64,000 nucleotides of DNA from Kordia sp. (GCF_022447245.1 NZ_JAKVBC010000023.1:19332-83331), one strand, 5' to 3'. Shown: positions 30,504 to 40,558, counted from the first letter of the stretch. The notes: generated by a model from the letters alone, not told the origin. Translations and numbers: made by a program.

Positions 30504-33500
30504 ATGATTGAAACAATATTACATACACTCAAAATGCGCAATGTGAAAATTGACGTAGTGGATGAGCGCTTAGACGTAAAGGCTCCGAAAGGAGCTCTTA
30601 CGGCTACGTTGATTGAGGATATTAAATCCAACAAACAAGCGTTGATCGATTTTATCAAAGAACACAAAAAGGATACAACGGCTGCGTATGAACTCATACC
30701 AAATGTGCCAACACAAGCACACTATCCGTTATCTTCTGCGCAAAGACGTTTGTGGATTCTATGTCAATTTGAAAAAGAATCTGTTGCGTACAATATGCCA
30801 CAACACCGCGTATTTTCAGAAGATGTAGATATTGAAAATTTTGAAAAAGCAATTTTTCAAACGATAGAAAGACACGAAATCTTACGCACTGTTTTTAGAG
30901 AAGCTGACAATGGAGACGTACGTCAGTTTGTCCTTTCGTTAGATGAACTCAATTTTAAAGTTGAGCGAAAAGACGTTTCTACGGCGAAAAACCCACAGCA
31001 AGCAGCTGTACAGTTTATCAATTCGGATGCCATCATACCATTCGATTTGTCTAACGGGCCGTTATTGCGTGCAGCTATTATCAAAGTAGCGCAAAATGAA
31101 AGTGTTTTCTACTTCAACATACATCATATTATCAGTGATGGCTGGTCTATGAATGTATTGACGAACGACGTAATGCACTTCTACCAAACCTTGCAAATGG
31201 GAACAGCGCCAATGCTTGATCCATTAGAGATTCAGTACAAAGATTTTGCAAACTGGCAACAAGAAAACTTACAGAGTGCCGCACAAAAAGCAGCAGCAAA
31301 TCACTGGAAGCAACAATTTTCTGGTGAAATTCCAGTATTGGAATTGCCATCGCAAAAAAAGCGTCCGTTGCTTAAAACGACAAGTGGAAGAACCTTGTTA
31401 ACCTATATTGACGCAGCGACTACGACAGCGTTAAAAGATTTTGCAAATCAGCATGAAGGAAGTTTATTTATGGCATTAATTACCGTAATGAACTCTTTAT
31501 TTTACCGTTACACATCGCAAGATGATTTTATCATTGGAAGTCCGTCTGCGGGAAGAGATCATGTGCAGTTAGAAAACCAAATTGGGTTTTATTTAAACAC
31601 GATCGCGTTGCGAACTCAGGTGGCTGCGGAGGATTCGTTTAGCTCATTATTTACAAAAGTACGTAAGACCACCTTTGATGCGTATAAGCATCAACAGTAT
31701 CCTTTTGATCAATTGGTGGAAGAACTTAAATTGAAAAGAGACAACAGTCGCAACCCAATTTTTGATGTGATGTTGTTATTGCAAAATTTCAACGAAAGTA
31801 CTGCAGACATCGTGATTGAAAATACAGAAGAAATTAGTGTACAAGGCGAAGGTTTCTGTAAATATGACTTCCTGTTCACGTTTCAAGAAATAGGCGAGTA
31901 CTTGTCTATGGAAGTAAACTTCAATACGGACATATATGAAGATGCTTTTGTGGAAGATTTCATAAAGCACTTCAAAAATGTATTAGCAGCCGCATTACAA
32001 GCACCTGAAACGGCGATTGGAAAATTACCGTTTATCGCTCAGGAAGAAAAAGTAATCTTGTTAGAAACGTTCAACAATACAAAAACTAGCGATGTTGCAG
32101 CAATGCAAACGTTGGTAGAATCGTTTGAAGCGCAAGTGGAAAAAACGCCAAACAACATTGCGATTGAATTTGAAAACATACGTTACACATACAAACAACT
32201 CAATGAACTCAGCAATCAGTTTGCGAGATTCATTCAAAAAAATTACAATAGTAAAGTAGGTGATATTGTTGGAATTCGTTTAGAACGCTCAGGTGATTAC
32301 TTAATTTATTTATTGGGAATCTTAAAAACAAGAGCGTGTTGTTCGCCAATCAATATCAACATTCCGTTAGAAAAACTAGCACACATCACTAAAAACACTG
32401 ATTTCGTCATTAAGGAAGAAGAAATTGAAGTGTTTGCTGTTGAAAAATCAAACTACAGTTCAGAAAATCTAGCGGAAGCATATTGCATAGAAGACTTAGC
32501 ATACATCGTATACACATCAGGATCTACTGGTGTACCAAAAGGGTGTATGTTGCAACACAAAGGAATTGTAAATCACATTTACAGTAAAATTGAATTACTC
32601 GATTTAGATGAAAGCGACACCATTTGTCACACGTCTAAAATGTATTTTGTAGGTGGGATTTGGCAATTGTGGACACCATTATTCTTGGGAGGAAAAGTGT
32701 TATTGACAACCATGTCAGAACTCCAAAACATTCCTTCACTTATTGATAAAGCCTTAGCAAACAAGGTTGAAGTATTAGAAGTAATTCCATCACAGTTAAA
32801 TGCTTTATTTGCGATTCAGGAAGAAGCAAAACTAAAAGGATTTAGAAAAATCATTCTAACAGGTGAGAAGTTGACAGTAAGTTATGTCAATAAGTTCTTT
32901 GACATTCACTCAACTATTGAATTGGTGAATACGTATGGACAATCAGAATGTTCGGATGTGACGACATTCTTCCAAATGAATTCAAAAATTGAAGATGGTA
33001 AAATCTTAATCGGAAAACCGATCAGAAATACACGCATGTTTGTATTGGATGCCAACAAGGAATTATGTCCAATTGGCGTAGTAGGAGAGTTATGTACTTC
33101 TGGTTTGGGCGTAAGTCCTGGTTATTTAAATCAACCAGAATTAACAGCAAAAAGCTTTGTTCAAAATCCAGTAAACACAAAAGAACGTTTATATAAAACA
33201 GGCGATTTAGGAAGATGGCTACCTGATGGAAATCTTGAAATTCTTGGTAGAAAAGATCATCAAATCAGTATTCGTGGCTATCGAATTGAGATGGGCGAAA
33301 TTGAAAGTACCTTACAAAAATATGCCAATGTTCGTAGAGCTGTAGTACAAGCAAAAGAACTCAAAGAAGGAGAAACACTATTAATAGCGTATTTAGAAAC
33401 CAACGAAGCATTCAGTTTGCCTGAATTGCGTTCGTATTTAAAAACACGCTTACAAGAATATATGATGCCTTCGTATTTCATCATTTTGGATGAATTGCCA

Positions 33501-33821
33501 CTGACACCAAACGGAAAGATTGACAAGAAAGCCTTGCCACATCCAAACACAGTAGAATTACAAACAGGAAACACCTTTGTAGCACCAAGCACAGAAACGG
33601 AACTACAGCTAGTTGAGATCATCAAAAACATCTTAGACGTTTCCAAAGTAAGTATCAAAGACAGCTTTTATGATTTGGGCGGCGATTCCATCAAGCTTAT
33701 TCAGTTATTACACGAGCTTAAAAAAGTAGGATACAACATTCGTCCTGAGCAAGTGTTAAAAGCAACTGATATTGAAGCGATTGCAGCGGAATTAGCAGTA
33801 AGGTATTTCAGAAGCTTCTGA
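30504..33821 (+). CDS. NRPS: docking-C-A(non-canonical)-T
   Basis: 1105 aa. TubC-like docking domain 1-50, C domain about 70-500 (HHIISDG about 212), A domain about 515-1000 (TSGSTG about 675) and T domain (LGGDS about 1060). The A4 motif reads FVGGIW where FDxxxW is expected, so Asp235, which holds the alpha-amino group, is replaced by Val. The hand-read pocket is VGWEITTDVK. The A5 motif is NTYGQSE. Such a loss is known in A domains for keto, hydroxy, aryl or beta-amino acids, so the substrate may not be an ordinary alpha-amino acid. The C-terminus (VRYFRSF, then TGA) looks unnatural and may be caused by a frameshift near 33800; see the next gene. Confidence 0.92.
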   Translation: MIETILHTLKMRNVKIDVVDERLDVKAPKGALTATLIEDIKSNKQALIDFIKEHKKDTTAAYELIPNVPTQAHYPLSSAQRRLWILCQFEKESVAYNMPQHRVFSEDVDIENFEKAIFQTIERHEILRTVFREADNGDVRQFVLSLDELNFKVERKDVSTAKNPQQAAVQFINSDAIIPFDLSNGPLLRAAIIKVAQNESVFYFNIHHIISDGWSMNVLTNDVMHFYQTLQMGTAPMLDPLEIQYKDFANWQQENLQSAAQKAAANHWKQQFSGEIPVLELPSQKKRPLLKTTSGRTLLTYIDAATTTALKDFANQHEGSLFMALITVMNSLFYRYTSQDDFIIGSPSAGRDHVQLENQIGFYLNTIALRTQVAAEDSFSSLFTKVRKTTFDAYKHQQYPFDQLVEELKLKRDNSRNPIFDVMLLLQNFNESTADIVIENTEEISVQGEGFCKYDFLFTFQEIGEYLSMEVNFNTDIYEDAFVEDFIKHFKNVLAAALQAPETAIGKLPFIAQEEKVILLETFNNTKTSDVAAMQTLVESFEAQVEKTPNNIAIEFENIRYTYKQLNELSNQFARFIQKNYNSKVGDIVGIRLERSGDYLIYLLGILKTRACCSPININIPLEKLAHITKNTDFVIKEEEIEVFAVEKSNYSSENLAEAYCIEDLAYIVYTSGSTGVPKGCMLQHKGIVNHIYSKIELLDLDESDTICHTSKMYFVGGIWQLWTPLFLGGKVLLTTMSELQNIPSLIDKALANKVEVLEVIPSQLNALFAIQEEAKLKGFRKIILTGEKLTVSYVNKFFDIHSTIELVNTYGQSECSDVTTFFQMNSKIEDGKILIGKPIRNTRMFVLDANKELCPIGVVGELCTSGLGVSPGYLNQPELTAKSFVQNPVNTKERLYKTGDLGRWLPDGNLEILGRKDHQISIRGYRIEMGEIESTLQKYANVRRAVVQAKELKEGETLLIAYLETNEAFSLPELRSYLKTRLQEYMMPSYFIILDELPLTPNGKIDKKALPHPNTVELQTGNTFVAPSTETELQLVEIIKNILDVSKVSIKDSFYDLGGDSIKLIQLLHELKKVGYNIRPEQVLKATDIEAIAAELAVRYFRSF

Positions 33822-33825
33822 CGAT

Positions 33826-35109
33826 GTGGATGAATTTTGCACGGTAACGGCTTTTAATTTTAATAAAGAAACACTCGTTGAAATTTCAGAAAATCAAAAG
33901 CACATGATGAACTTCCCTGAATCTCAGGCAGTCATTGGTCCATTTGTATTACCACAAGATGTGGATGAAATTTTAGGACAAGAAGTACAGCAGTTTTTAA
34001 GTTACTTTCCAGAGTTACACATAGAATTCATCGAGAAAGACGGAAAAATATACCAAAAGAAAAGTACGGATAATACCATACAAATTGAAACAATATATAA
34101 GGAAGCAAACATCACCAATGAAGTATTAGAAACTTGGCAAGAAGAAATTGCATTACAAAAATTTGATATTATCAACGGAGTTTCCACACGTTTACAAATC
34201 TTAAAAGATAGCATTAGCGATCGTACTTGGTTTTGTTTGGCAATGAGTCACGTTTTAATAGACTTGCACTCAGCTCAAATCTTACACGATGTACTGCGAG
34301 ATTATATTTTCAAGCGTACACTAACCAAACAGGAAACGATGTATTCAAGTTTGCACTTTGCAACTTGGCAACAGCATTTCTTGGAAAGCGAAACAGGGAA
34401 AGCATCGAGAGCATTTTGGAAATCGTTCTTAGTAGAAAACTTGCAGCACAATACACTCACTGAAAAGCTGAAGCAAACGAGTTATATCGCAGAAACATAC
34501 ACAATTATAGGTGATGAGTTTACAACATTACAAAACTATGCGAATCACATCAAAGTATCGCTTTCGGTAGTATGTATGGCATATCATGAATATGTAATGG
34601 AGCAGTTAAAAGACGAAGCCATTTCCATACAACTCATGCTTGTCAACGGCCGCGAACGCAGCTCAGAAAGTTTTGACGCTTCCAATGTCATTGGAGTTAT
34701 CAACAATATGCTGCCATTACCGATCACACAAAAAGAAACAATTTCTTTTGAAGAACGATGTACGGCATTACAACTCAAATACATTCAAGCAAGACAACAT
34801 CAAAATATTCCTTTCGAAACCATTCGAAAAGATTTTATACAAGAAAGTGCAGTAGACATTGCGTCTGTACGACAAGGAACTGTAAACTTTCAACCCTTAG
34901 GTGGAGAATTTGATATACAACCCAATCCCAACACTGTAGCAAAGAACATTAATATTAACAGAAAAATTTATTTAGACATGACATGTAGGCAACGCACCAA
35001 CGGAATTCAAATCGAATTTATTAGCACTCCTGAACTATCAGAAAAATTAGGAAAAGCTAATTTAAGTCCAAAAAACATACTAAAATTTTTACCAATAAAC
35101 AAGGGTTAG
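33826..35109 (+). CDS. Terminal condensation-like domain, possibly split from the NRPS before it
   Basis: 427-residue C-superfamily protein. The catalytic motif reads SHVLIDLH: the second His and the Asp of HHxxxDG are kept, the first His and the Gly are not, so activity is possible but uncertain. The only start near the front is a GTG at 33826 with no clear Shine-Dalgarno site; the first ATG in frame is at 33904, already inside the domain (SENQKHMMNF). Removing one A at about 33800 fuses it in frame to the preceding T domain (AVGISEASDDVDEF), which suggests it was the last domain of that synthetase. As the only domain after the last T, and with no thioesterase domain present, it may release the peptide by condensation or cyclisation. 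Confidence 0.75.
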   Translation: MDEFCTVTAFNFNKETLVEISENQKHMMNFPESQAVIGPFVLPQDVDEILGQEVQQFLSYFPELHIEFIEKDGKIYQKKSTDNTIQIETIYKEANITNEVLETWQEEIALQKFDIINGVSTRLQILKDSISDRTWFCLAMSHVLIDLHSAQILHDVLRDYIFKRTLTKQETMYSSLHFATWQQHFLESETGKASRAFWKSFLVENLQHNTLTEKLKQTSYIAETYTIIGDEFTTLQNYANHIKVSLSVVCMAYHEYVMEQLKDEAISIQLMLVNGRERSSESFDASNVIGVINNMLPLPITQKETISFEERCTALQLKYIQARQHQNIPFETIRKDFIQESAVDIASVRQGTVNFQPLGGEFDIQPNPNTVAKNININRKIYLDMTCRQRTNGIQIEFISTPELSEKLGKANLSPKNILKFLPINKG

Positions 35110-35125
35110 TTGGGAGGTGAAGTAG

Positions 35126-35144
35126 GAAAATAAGTCTTATTTTC
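35126..35144. terminator. Hairpin after the NRPS genes
   Basis: A perfect 8-bp stem GAAAATAA/TTATTTTC with a 3-base loop lies between the terminal C-like gene and the receptor gene. The 3' arm is T-rich, which fits a weak intrinsic terminator or processing site. Confidence 0.45.
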
Positions 35145-35183
35145 GGCGTCAACTTTCAAACCAATACACAAATTAGAATTATT

Positions 35184-37577
35184 ATGAAAAAAGTATTTTA
35201 TGACACAAAAGCAAGCCTGATATGGTTGTTCATCATGTTGCCATGTTTAGTATTCGCACAAGTAGAACTAAGCGGTAGCGTAAAAGATGAAACAGGTCCA
35301 CTTCCTTTTGCCAATGTTGTATTAAAAGATGCAGCAGGAACGGTAGTAACAGGAACAATATCAGATGAAAACGGAGCTTTCAAAATAACTTTAGATAAAG
35401 GAACCTACACTGTGGTTGTCAGCTTTATAGGGAGTAAAGACTGGACCAAACAAATAACACTTAACGAAAATATGTCTCTTGGAGAAATATCACTGGAAGC
35501 CGATAGATTGGCAACCGTCGTGGTTACTGCAAGAAAGAAACTCATTGAATACAAACCTGATCGTTTGGTATTGAATGTGGAAAACAATATTTCGGCAGCG
35601 GGAGGAAACGCTATCAATGCGTTGAGCGTGGCACCAGGAATCATTATTCAAAATGGAAGCATTAGCATGTTAGGGAAAGGCGCTTCTAGAGTAATGGTAG
35701 ACGATCGCTTGATTGAATTGTCAGGAGCGGAATTGGTGAACTACTTAAACTCAATTTCTGCGGAAGACATCAAAAGTATTGAAGTAATTACCAATCCACC
35801 AGCAAAATATGATGCTGCCGGAGAAGGCGGATTGATCAATATCGTTATGAAGAAAGGTAAACGAAACTCTTGGAGAAATTCAACTACCTTAAGTTTGGAT
35901 CAAAACACGTTCAACTTTTATACCTTACGAAACAACTTCTTCTATAACAAAAACAAGTTCAGATTCACCTTAAGCGCAAGCGGTGTTACAGGAGATATCC
36001 GAAACAAAGCAGATTTGGATATTTTCTTTCAAGACGGACCTTGGAAATTAGATGGAGATGAAAAACAAAAGCGAGACGATTTAAGCGGAAGATTTACTGT
36101 CGATTACGATCTTACAGATAAAGTCACGATCGGAGTGCAATATCAAGGAAACAAAAGCAATCCTGACAGACGCTATCGAAACGCAACGACTATCTTTGAC
36201 AACAATAACAATGCAGATGCATTTATCATCAACAATGGAGCGGCAGATTTAGACAGAACAAGTCACTCGTTAAACGCACACTTAGAATCTACTTTAGATA
36301 CCTTGGGAAGACGTTTATTTTTTGATATAGATTACTTTAATTACAATGCAGCCACTGACAACCAGTTTACTGCAGATATCTTTGACGCAAACGGAGCTTT
36401 TGTTGCACTTGATCAAGCAGCGAGAAACATTTCGGATCAAGAAATCAACAACGTAAGTGTTCGTGCTGATATGGAGCATCCAACAAAATTTGCAAACATT
36501 TCGTATGGAGCAAAATATAGTGTCATTAGAACCGACAGTGATATTGAGTTTTTTGATGAAAGCTCAGGAGCGCCTGTATTTGATCCAAATCAGTCAAACG
36601 TATTTGAATACGAGGAAAACAATCAAGCGGTTTATGTAAGTGCTTCCAAAAACTTAAACGAGCATTGGAGCATGCAATTAGGATTACGATTTGAAGCAAC
36701 GCAAACTACTGGTTTTTCACAAACCTTGAATCAAACAAATGACAACGATTATTCAAAACTATTTCCAACATTCTATGTGAGTTATGCGAAAGAAAACAAC
36801 TCGTTTTATTTCAACTACGGAAAACGAATCAATCGTCCAAGCTTTGCAGATTTAAATCCTTTTAGAACCTATATCAACAGTACAAGTTTCTCTGAAGGAA
36901 ACCCGTTCTTACAGCCATCATTCACTGATAACTTTGAATTGAGTTATACCTACAAAAGAAAATGGAGAACTTATGCATTTGCCAACATCTTAAGCGATGG
37001 TTATGGTTTGGTATTTAGAGCGAACGAAGCTTCAAACAATCAGGTAATTACAAGAGAGAATTACTATGACGAATTTTTCTACGGAATTGGACAAAGTTAT
37101 TCAACTGACATTACCAAATGGTGGCAATCGCAAAACTCAGTATACTTACTAGGATCTACCAGTGATTTTGACAATACACTAGCTGCGCGACCACAAAACG
37201 GCGTTCGTTTTTATGCAACCTCAAACAATACACTTTCGTTAGGAGAAAACACTAAAATGCAGGTGGATTATGTATACAGTTCAAATTACAAAAGAGGATT
37301 GTATGAATTTGGACAAACTTCTGGATTAAACATTTCTTTTAGACAAAGTTTCTTAGACAACAAACTAAACGCTTCTGTTCTTTTCAATGATGTATTCAAC
37401 TCCAATTTCTTAAGAGATTATACTTCGGTAGTGAATAACATCCAACAAATATACAACGAGAACAACAGTAGCCGATTCGTACGTTTCTCATTGACGTATA
37501 ACTTCGGAAACAACGAAATCAATGTGAGAAAACCAGGCTTCGGTAACAACGAAGAGCAAAACAGAAGTAAGCAATAA
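35184..37577 (+). CDS. TonB-dependent receptor-like outer-membrane beta-barrel protein
   Basis: 797 aa. Residues 1-26 are a signal peptide (hydrophobic LIWLFIMLPCLVFA, cleavage before Gln). Residues about 29-110 form a carboxypeptidase-regulatory-like beta-sandwich (SGSVKDETGPLPFANVVLK), typical of Bacteroidota SusC/OMP_b-brl receptors. A plug-like domain follows (ALSVAPGIIIQNG, DIKSIEVITNPPAKYDAAGEGGLINIV), then a long beta-barrel to the end with the last strand SRFVRFSLTYNFG. It resembles the OMP_b-brl family more than classic siderophore receptors. Its place between synthetase and exporter genes suggests uptake or outer-membrane passage of the peptide. It could be a general receptor. Confidence 0.88.
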   Translation: MKKVFYDTKASLIWLFIMLPCLVFAQVELSGSVKDETGPLPFANVVLKDAAGTVVTGTISDENGAFKITLDKGTYTVVVSFIGSKDWTKQITLNENMSLGEISLEADRLATVVVTARKKLIEYKPDRLVLNVENNISAAGGNAINALSVAPGIIIQNGSISMLGKGASRVMVDDRLIELSGAELVNYLNSISAEDIKSIEVITNPPAKYDAAGEGGLINIVMKKGKRNSWRNSTTLSLDQNTFNFYTLRNNFFYNKNKFRFTLSASGVTGDIRNKADLDIFFQDGPWKLDGDEKQKRDDLSGRFTVDYDLTDKVTIGVQYQGNKSNPDRRYRNATTIFDNNNNADAFIINNGAADLDRTSHSLNAHLESTLDTLGRRLFFDIDYFNYNAATDNQFTADIFDANGAFVALDQAARNISDQEINNVSVRADMEHPTKFANISYGAKYSVIRTDSDIEFFDESSGAPVFDPNQSNVFEYEENNQAVYVSASKNLNEHWSMQLGLRFEATQTTGFSQTLNQTNDNDYSKLFPTFYVSYAKENNSFYFNYGKRINRPSFADLNPFRTYINSTSFSEGNPFLQPSFTDNFELSYTYKRKWRTYAFANILSDGYGLVFRANEASNNQVITRENYYDEFFYGIGQSYSTDITKWWQSQNSVYLLGSTSDFDNTLAARPQNGVRFYATSNNTLSLGENTKMQVDYVYSSNYKRGLYEFGQTSGLNISFRQSFLDNKLNASVLFNDVFNSNFLRDYTSVVNNIQQIYNENNSSRFVRFSLTYNFGNNEINVRKPGFGNNEEQNRSKQ

Positions 37578-37601
37578 GTTAACCAATAAAATATACGTAT
37601 A

Positions 37602-38345
37602 ATGAACAAACGCAAAGTACAATTATTTCTATTACACTTTGCGGGAGGAAGCAGATACTCTTTTGACTTTTTAAAAGAGTATCTGTCTAACTCAGTGGAA
37701 TGTATTCCGCTAGAACTTCCCGGCAGAGGAAAACGATACGGAGAAACACTGATCAGAGATAAAGAAGCAGCCATACACGATTATTGTCAACAAATAAGAG
37801 CATTGCGCAACAAGCAACCTTTTGTCATTTATGGACACAGTATGGGCGCAACCTTAGGAGTCTCAGTAGCAAACTTTATGCAAAAAATAGGCGATCCGCC
37901 ATCAGCATTGATTGTCACAGGGAATTCAGGTCCAGGAACGCTTCTTATCGATAATGAAGGAAACGAAATGCCACAGAAAACGCGCTATCTTATGAACGCG
38001 ATCGACTTTAAAAACGAATTGATCGAATTGGGCGGCGCACCAGATGAAGTACTCAACAATGACGAAATATATAACTTTTTTGATCCGATATTAAGAGCTG
38101 ATTTTGAAGTATTAGAAAAAGAATCAACCTATACAGAAGAAGGCATCTTATTACATGTTCCTATCATCGCCTTGATGGGCACGGAAGAAAAAACATCGCA
38201 TCAAATTGACAACTGGCAACGATTTACCACAGAAAAGCTCGAATCTAATATCTTAGACGGAAATCACTTTTTTATTCACAATCATACGAGAGCAATCGCC
38301 AACGTCATTCGCAACGCTTCAAGCGTAGTATACGCAGCACTGTAA
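37602..38345 (+). CDS. Type II thioesterase
   Basis: 247-aa alpha/beta hydrolase of the GrsT/SrfAD group. It begins with the family signature LFLLHFAGGSRYSF, has the nucleophile elbow GHSMGA (Ser about 80) and the late His in DGNHFFI (about 225). The usual acid position after PIIALMG reads TEEKT, so a Glu may replace the normal Asp. Such enzymes clear mis-primed or stalled carrier domains by hydrolysis. It follows the receptor gene by 24 bases. Since no NRPS here carries an integrated thioesterase domain, a role in chain release cannot be excluded. Confidence 0.9.
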   Translation: MNKRKVQLFLLHFAGGSRYSFDFLKEYLSNSVECIPLELPGRGKRYGETLIRDKEAAIHDYCQQIRALRNKQPFVIYGHSMGATLGVSVANFMQKIGDPPSALIVTGNSGPGTLLIDNEGNEMPQKTRYLMNAIDFKNELIELGGAPDEVLNNDEIYNFFDPILRADFEVLEKESTYTEEGILLHVPIIALMGTEEKTSHQIDNWQRFTTEKLESNILDGNHFFIHNHTRAIANVIRNASSVVYAAL

Positions 38346-38379
38346 CAGACACAACCATACTTATAAAACATACCAATTT

Positions 38380-38395
38380 GCATTCTTTACAATGC
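38380..38395. terminator. Small hairpin after thioesterase
   Basis: GCATT/AATGC with a 6-base loop in the 140-base gap before the next gene. The stem is short, so this is a weak call. Confidence 0.25.
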
Positions 38396-38485
38396 GAACA
38401 CACCTGCTATTTATCTATTGTTAACCAACACATAACATATAGAATGCTGAATTTTTCTTAGAACGAATTCATAAAACAAACCAAG

Positions 38486-38875
38486 ATGAATTATACAAAC
38501 ATTAACACGCAACCGATTCCTCAAGTAGCTTACGATATTAAAAATACCTACGTATACCTATTGGAATCCAAAACAGGTGTGCGTTACGACTATGACCAAG
38601 AAGTAGTAACTATTAACAAAATGACATTGTCAGAATCACTATCCATACGATTCAAATATACCTTAGGAAGTCTCAACTTTCTATATGAACAGGTTTCTGA
38701 AAAAGTGGTCAACATCAGCGAACGAAACGGATTATTAGACCGCATCTTAGAACTCTTTACGAGACTTCAAAATCAATTAACATTCATTACTTCCGAAAAG
38801 CATGTGGAAGAGTTGATTGGAGTCGTCAACAAAGAGAAACTGGATATCAAAATAAGAATTCCTAATTACCTATAA
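38486..38875 (+). CDS. Hypothetical 129-aa protein
   Basis: I do not recognise this protein. It is 129 aa, without signal peptide or membrane segment. The first half looks mixed alpha/beta (NTYVYLLESKTGVRYDYD), the middle is amphipathic helix (ISERNGLLDRILELFTRLQNQL) and the end is charged. It lies between the type II thioesterase and the ABC exporter, 33 bases before the exporter, so it is likely co-transcribed with export functions. A role as exporter partner or small cluster regulator is only a guess. Confidence 0.7.
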   Translation: MNYTNINTQPIPQVAYDIKNTYVYLLESKTGVRYDYDQEVVTINKMTLSESLSIRFKYTLGSLNFLYEQVSEKVVNISERNGLLDRILELFTRLQNQLTFITSEKHVEELIGVVNKEKLDIKIRIPNYL

Positions 38876-38908
38876 AATCAAACACAAACAAATTAAAAAC
38901 TAGAAAAC

Positions 38909-40540
38909 ATGTTTAACATTAAACCAAAAAACATTATTTATATCGTACTGTACGCATTGCCAAATACGGTTTTAAGTTTTAGCATTGTATACATTATAAA
39001 TAACGTACTCTCCGGAAATCCAGGATTTCTTCAAGCTCATATGGGGATTGTTTTTACGGCCTTAGTTGTATATACGTATTTACTGAATATTGTATTTCAA
39101 AAATGGCTCAATAAGTTCTCATTTAACATTTTATACAGCAATGAGAAAAAAATATTCAATCAAATTTTAAAAGCGCCAATGTTAAGTTTGGAACGATTTG
39201 GACCGAAACGCTTTTTAACTGCTGTAGAAGATTTAAGAACCTTTTCAACCTTACCTTATACCGTAACGCACACAGTAAACTCGGTATTAATGCTTGTCTT
39301 GTGTTTGGTATATATGTTTACACTTTCAGCATCTTCTGCACTAATCGTAATCGGATTAATTTTAGTTGTAGCAGCATGTTACTTTATTGTCGTAAACTCT
39401 ATGTCGAAACAAGTAGCAACCTTGCGCGAATACAACGAACACTATTACCAGTACGTAGGTGATGTATTGGATGGTTTTAAAGAATTGAAAATTAGCTTCT
39501 TTAGAAGAGAAAACTTAATGAATAAGTTTTTAGCACCTAACCGTGATAAGGCTGAAGGTTTAGACTTTAAAATCAATTATATCTTCCTTTCAATCAACTT
39601 GATAAGTCAATATGGATTGTACTTTGTTATTGCAGTTATTTTGTTTGCATTACCAGCATTAAACCTGTTAGAAAGAGCCGATGTCATCTCGTATGTAGTG
39701 ATTGTGATGTTTATTTCTGGACCGATCAACAATTTGATCAACTTGCAGCAAATGTATACGCGATTTATGGTAGCGAATATGCGAATTAACAATTTCTTGC
39801 GCGACTTTAAACTGCTAGACAACCACGACGAGTTACAAGAAGCACATGTAGATTCTTTTGATACCTTAAGTTTCGAGAATGTTCACTTTAACTATAGTGA
39901 CGATCCTGAATCAGATTCTTTTGCTTTAGGACCAATTAACTTAGAAATTAAAAGTGGTGAAGTCGTATTTATAGTTGGAGGAAATGGTTCGGGTAAAAGT
40001 ACTTTTATCAATACCTTGACGGGAATTTACACGCCATCCAAAGGACAAATACTCTTAAATGGAGAATCAGAAAATATCAAAGGGAAATTACAGAACATGA
40101 TTTCTGCGGTATTTACAGACAACCACATCTTTACACACAATTACGATAATTATGTCCTTGAAGAAAATGCTATCTACAACGAATGGTTAAAAATCATGCA
40201 AATGGACAAAGTAGTGCCAGATGATTCAGATGCCTCTGTGCGACGCAACTTCTCTAAAGGACAAAGCAAGCGTATATCGCTCATATTTGCCATGTTAGAA
40301 GATAAACCATTATTGATTTTGGACGAATGGGCAGCAGATCAGGATCCACATTTCAGACGATTCTTCTACGAGGAACTCATTCCAAAATTCAGAGAAGCAG
40401 GAAAAACAGTAGTTGCGGTAACACACGACGATGCGTATTTCCACAGTGCAGATCGTATCATCAAGTTCGATTACGGAAGAGTAGTCAAAGATGTAAAAGT
40501 GATGAGCAAGCAAGAATTGACAGAAACCCTTTGGATATAA
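38909..40540 (+). CDS. Cyclic-peptide-type ABC exporter (SyrD/PvdE-like)
   Basis: 543 aa, one polypeptide with an N-terminal membrane domain (hydrophobic segments near residues 10-30, 45-60, 120-165, 225-270) and a C-terminal ATPase. Walker A is GGNGSGKST (about 360), the signature is NFSKGQSKR (about 448) and Walker B is LLILDEW (about 468), with the H-loop in VAVTHDD (about 505). The architecture and the relaxed signature fit the SyrD/PvdE group, which export NRPS peptides across the inner membrane. No C39 peptidase domain is present, so it cannot by itself cut GG leaders from the precursor peptides encoded downstream. Confidence 0.9.
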   Translation: MFNIKPKNIIYIVLYALPNTVLSFSIVYIINNVLSGNPGFLQAHMGIVFTALVVYTYLLNIVFQKWLNKFSFNILYSNEKKIFNQILKAPMLSLERFGPKRFLTAVEDLRTFSTLPYTVTHTVNSVLMLVLCLVYMFTLSASSALIVIGLILVVAACYFIVVNSMSKQVATLREYNEHYYQYVGDVLDGFKELKISFFRRENLMNKFLAPNRDKAEGLDFKINYIFLSINLISQYGLYFVIAVILFALPALNLLERADVISYVVIVMFISGPINNLINLQQMYTRFMVANMRINNFLRDFKLLDNHDELQEAHVDSFDTLSFENVHFNYSDDPESDSFALGPINLEIKSGEVVFIVGGNGSGKSTFINTLTGIYTPSKGQILLNGESENIKGKLQNMISAVFTDNHIFTHNYDNYVLEENAIYNEWLKIMQMDKVVPDDSDASVRRNFSKGQSKRISLIFAMLEDKPLLILDEWAADQDPHFRRFFYEELIPKFREAGKTVVAVTHDDAYFHSADRIIKFDYGRVVKDVKVMSKQELTETLWI

Positions 40541-40558
40541 TACCTAAAACCTGAAATC

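Noticed and set aside
38909..40540. Exporter as a bacteriocin-type ABC transporter that cuts GG leaders
   Set aside because: It has no N-terminal C39 peptidase domain, and its layout fits the SyrD/PvdE type.
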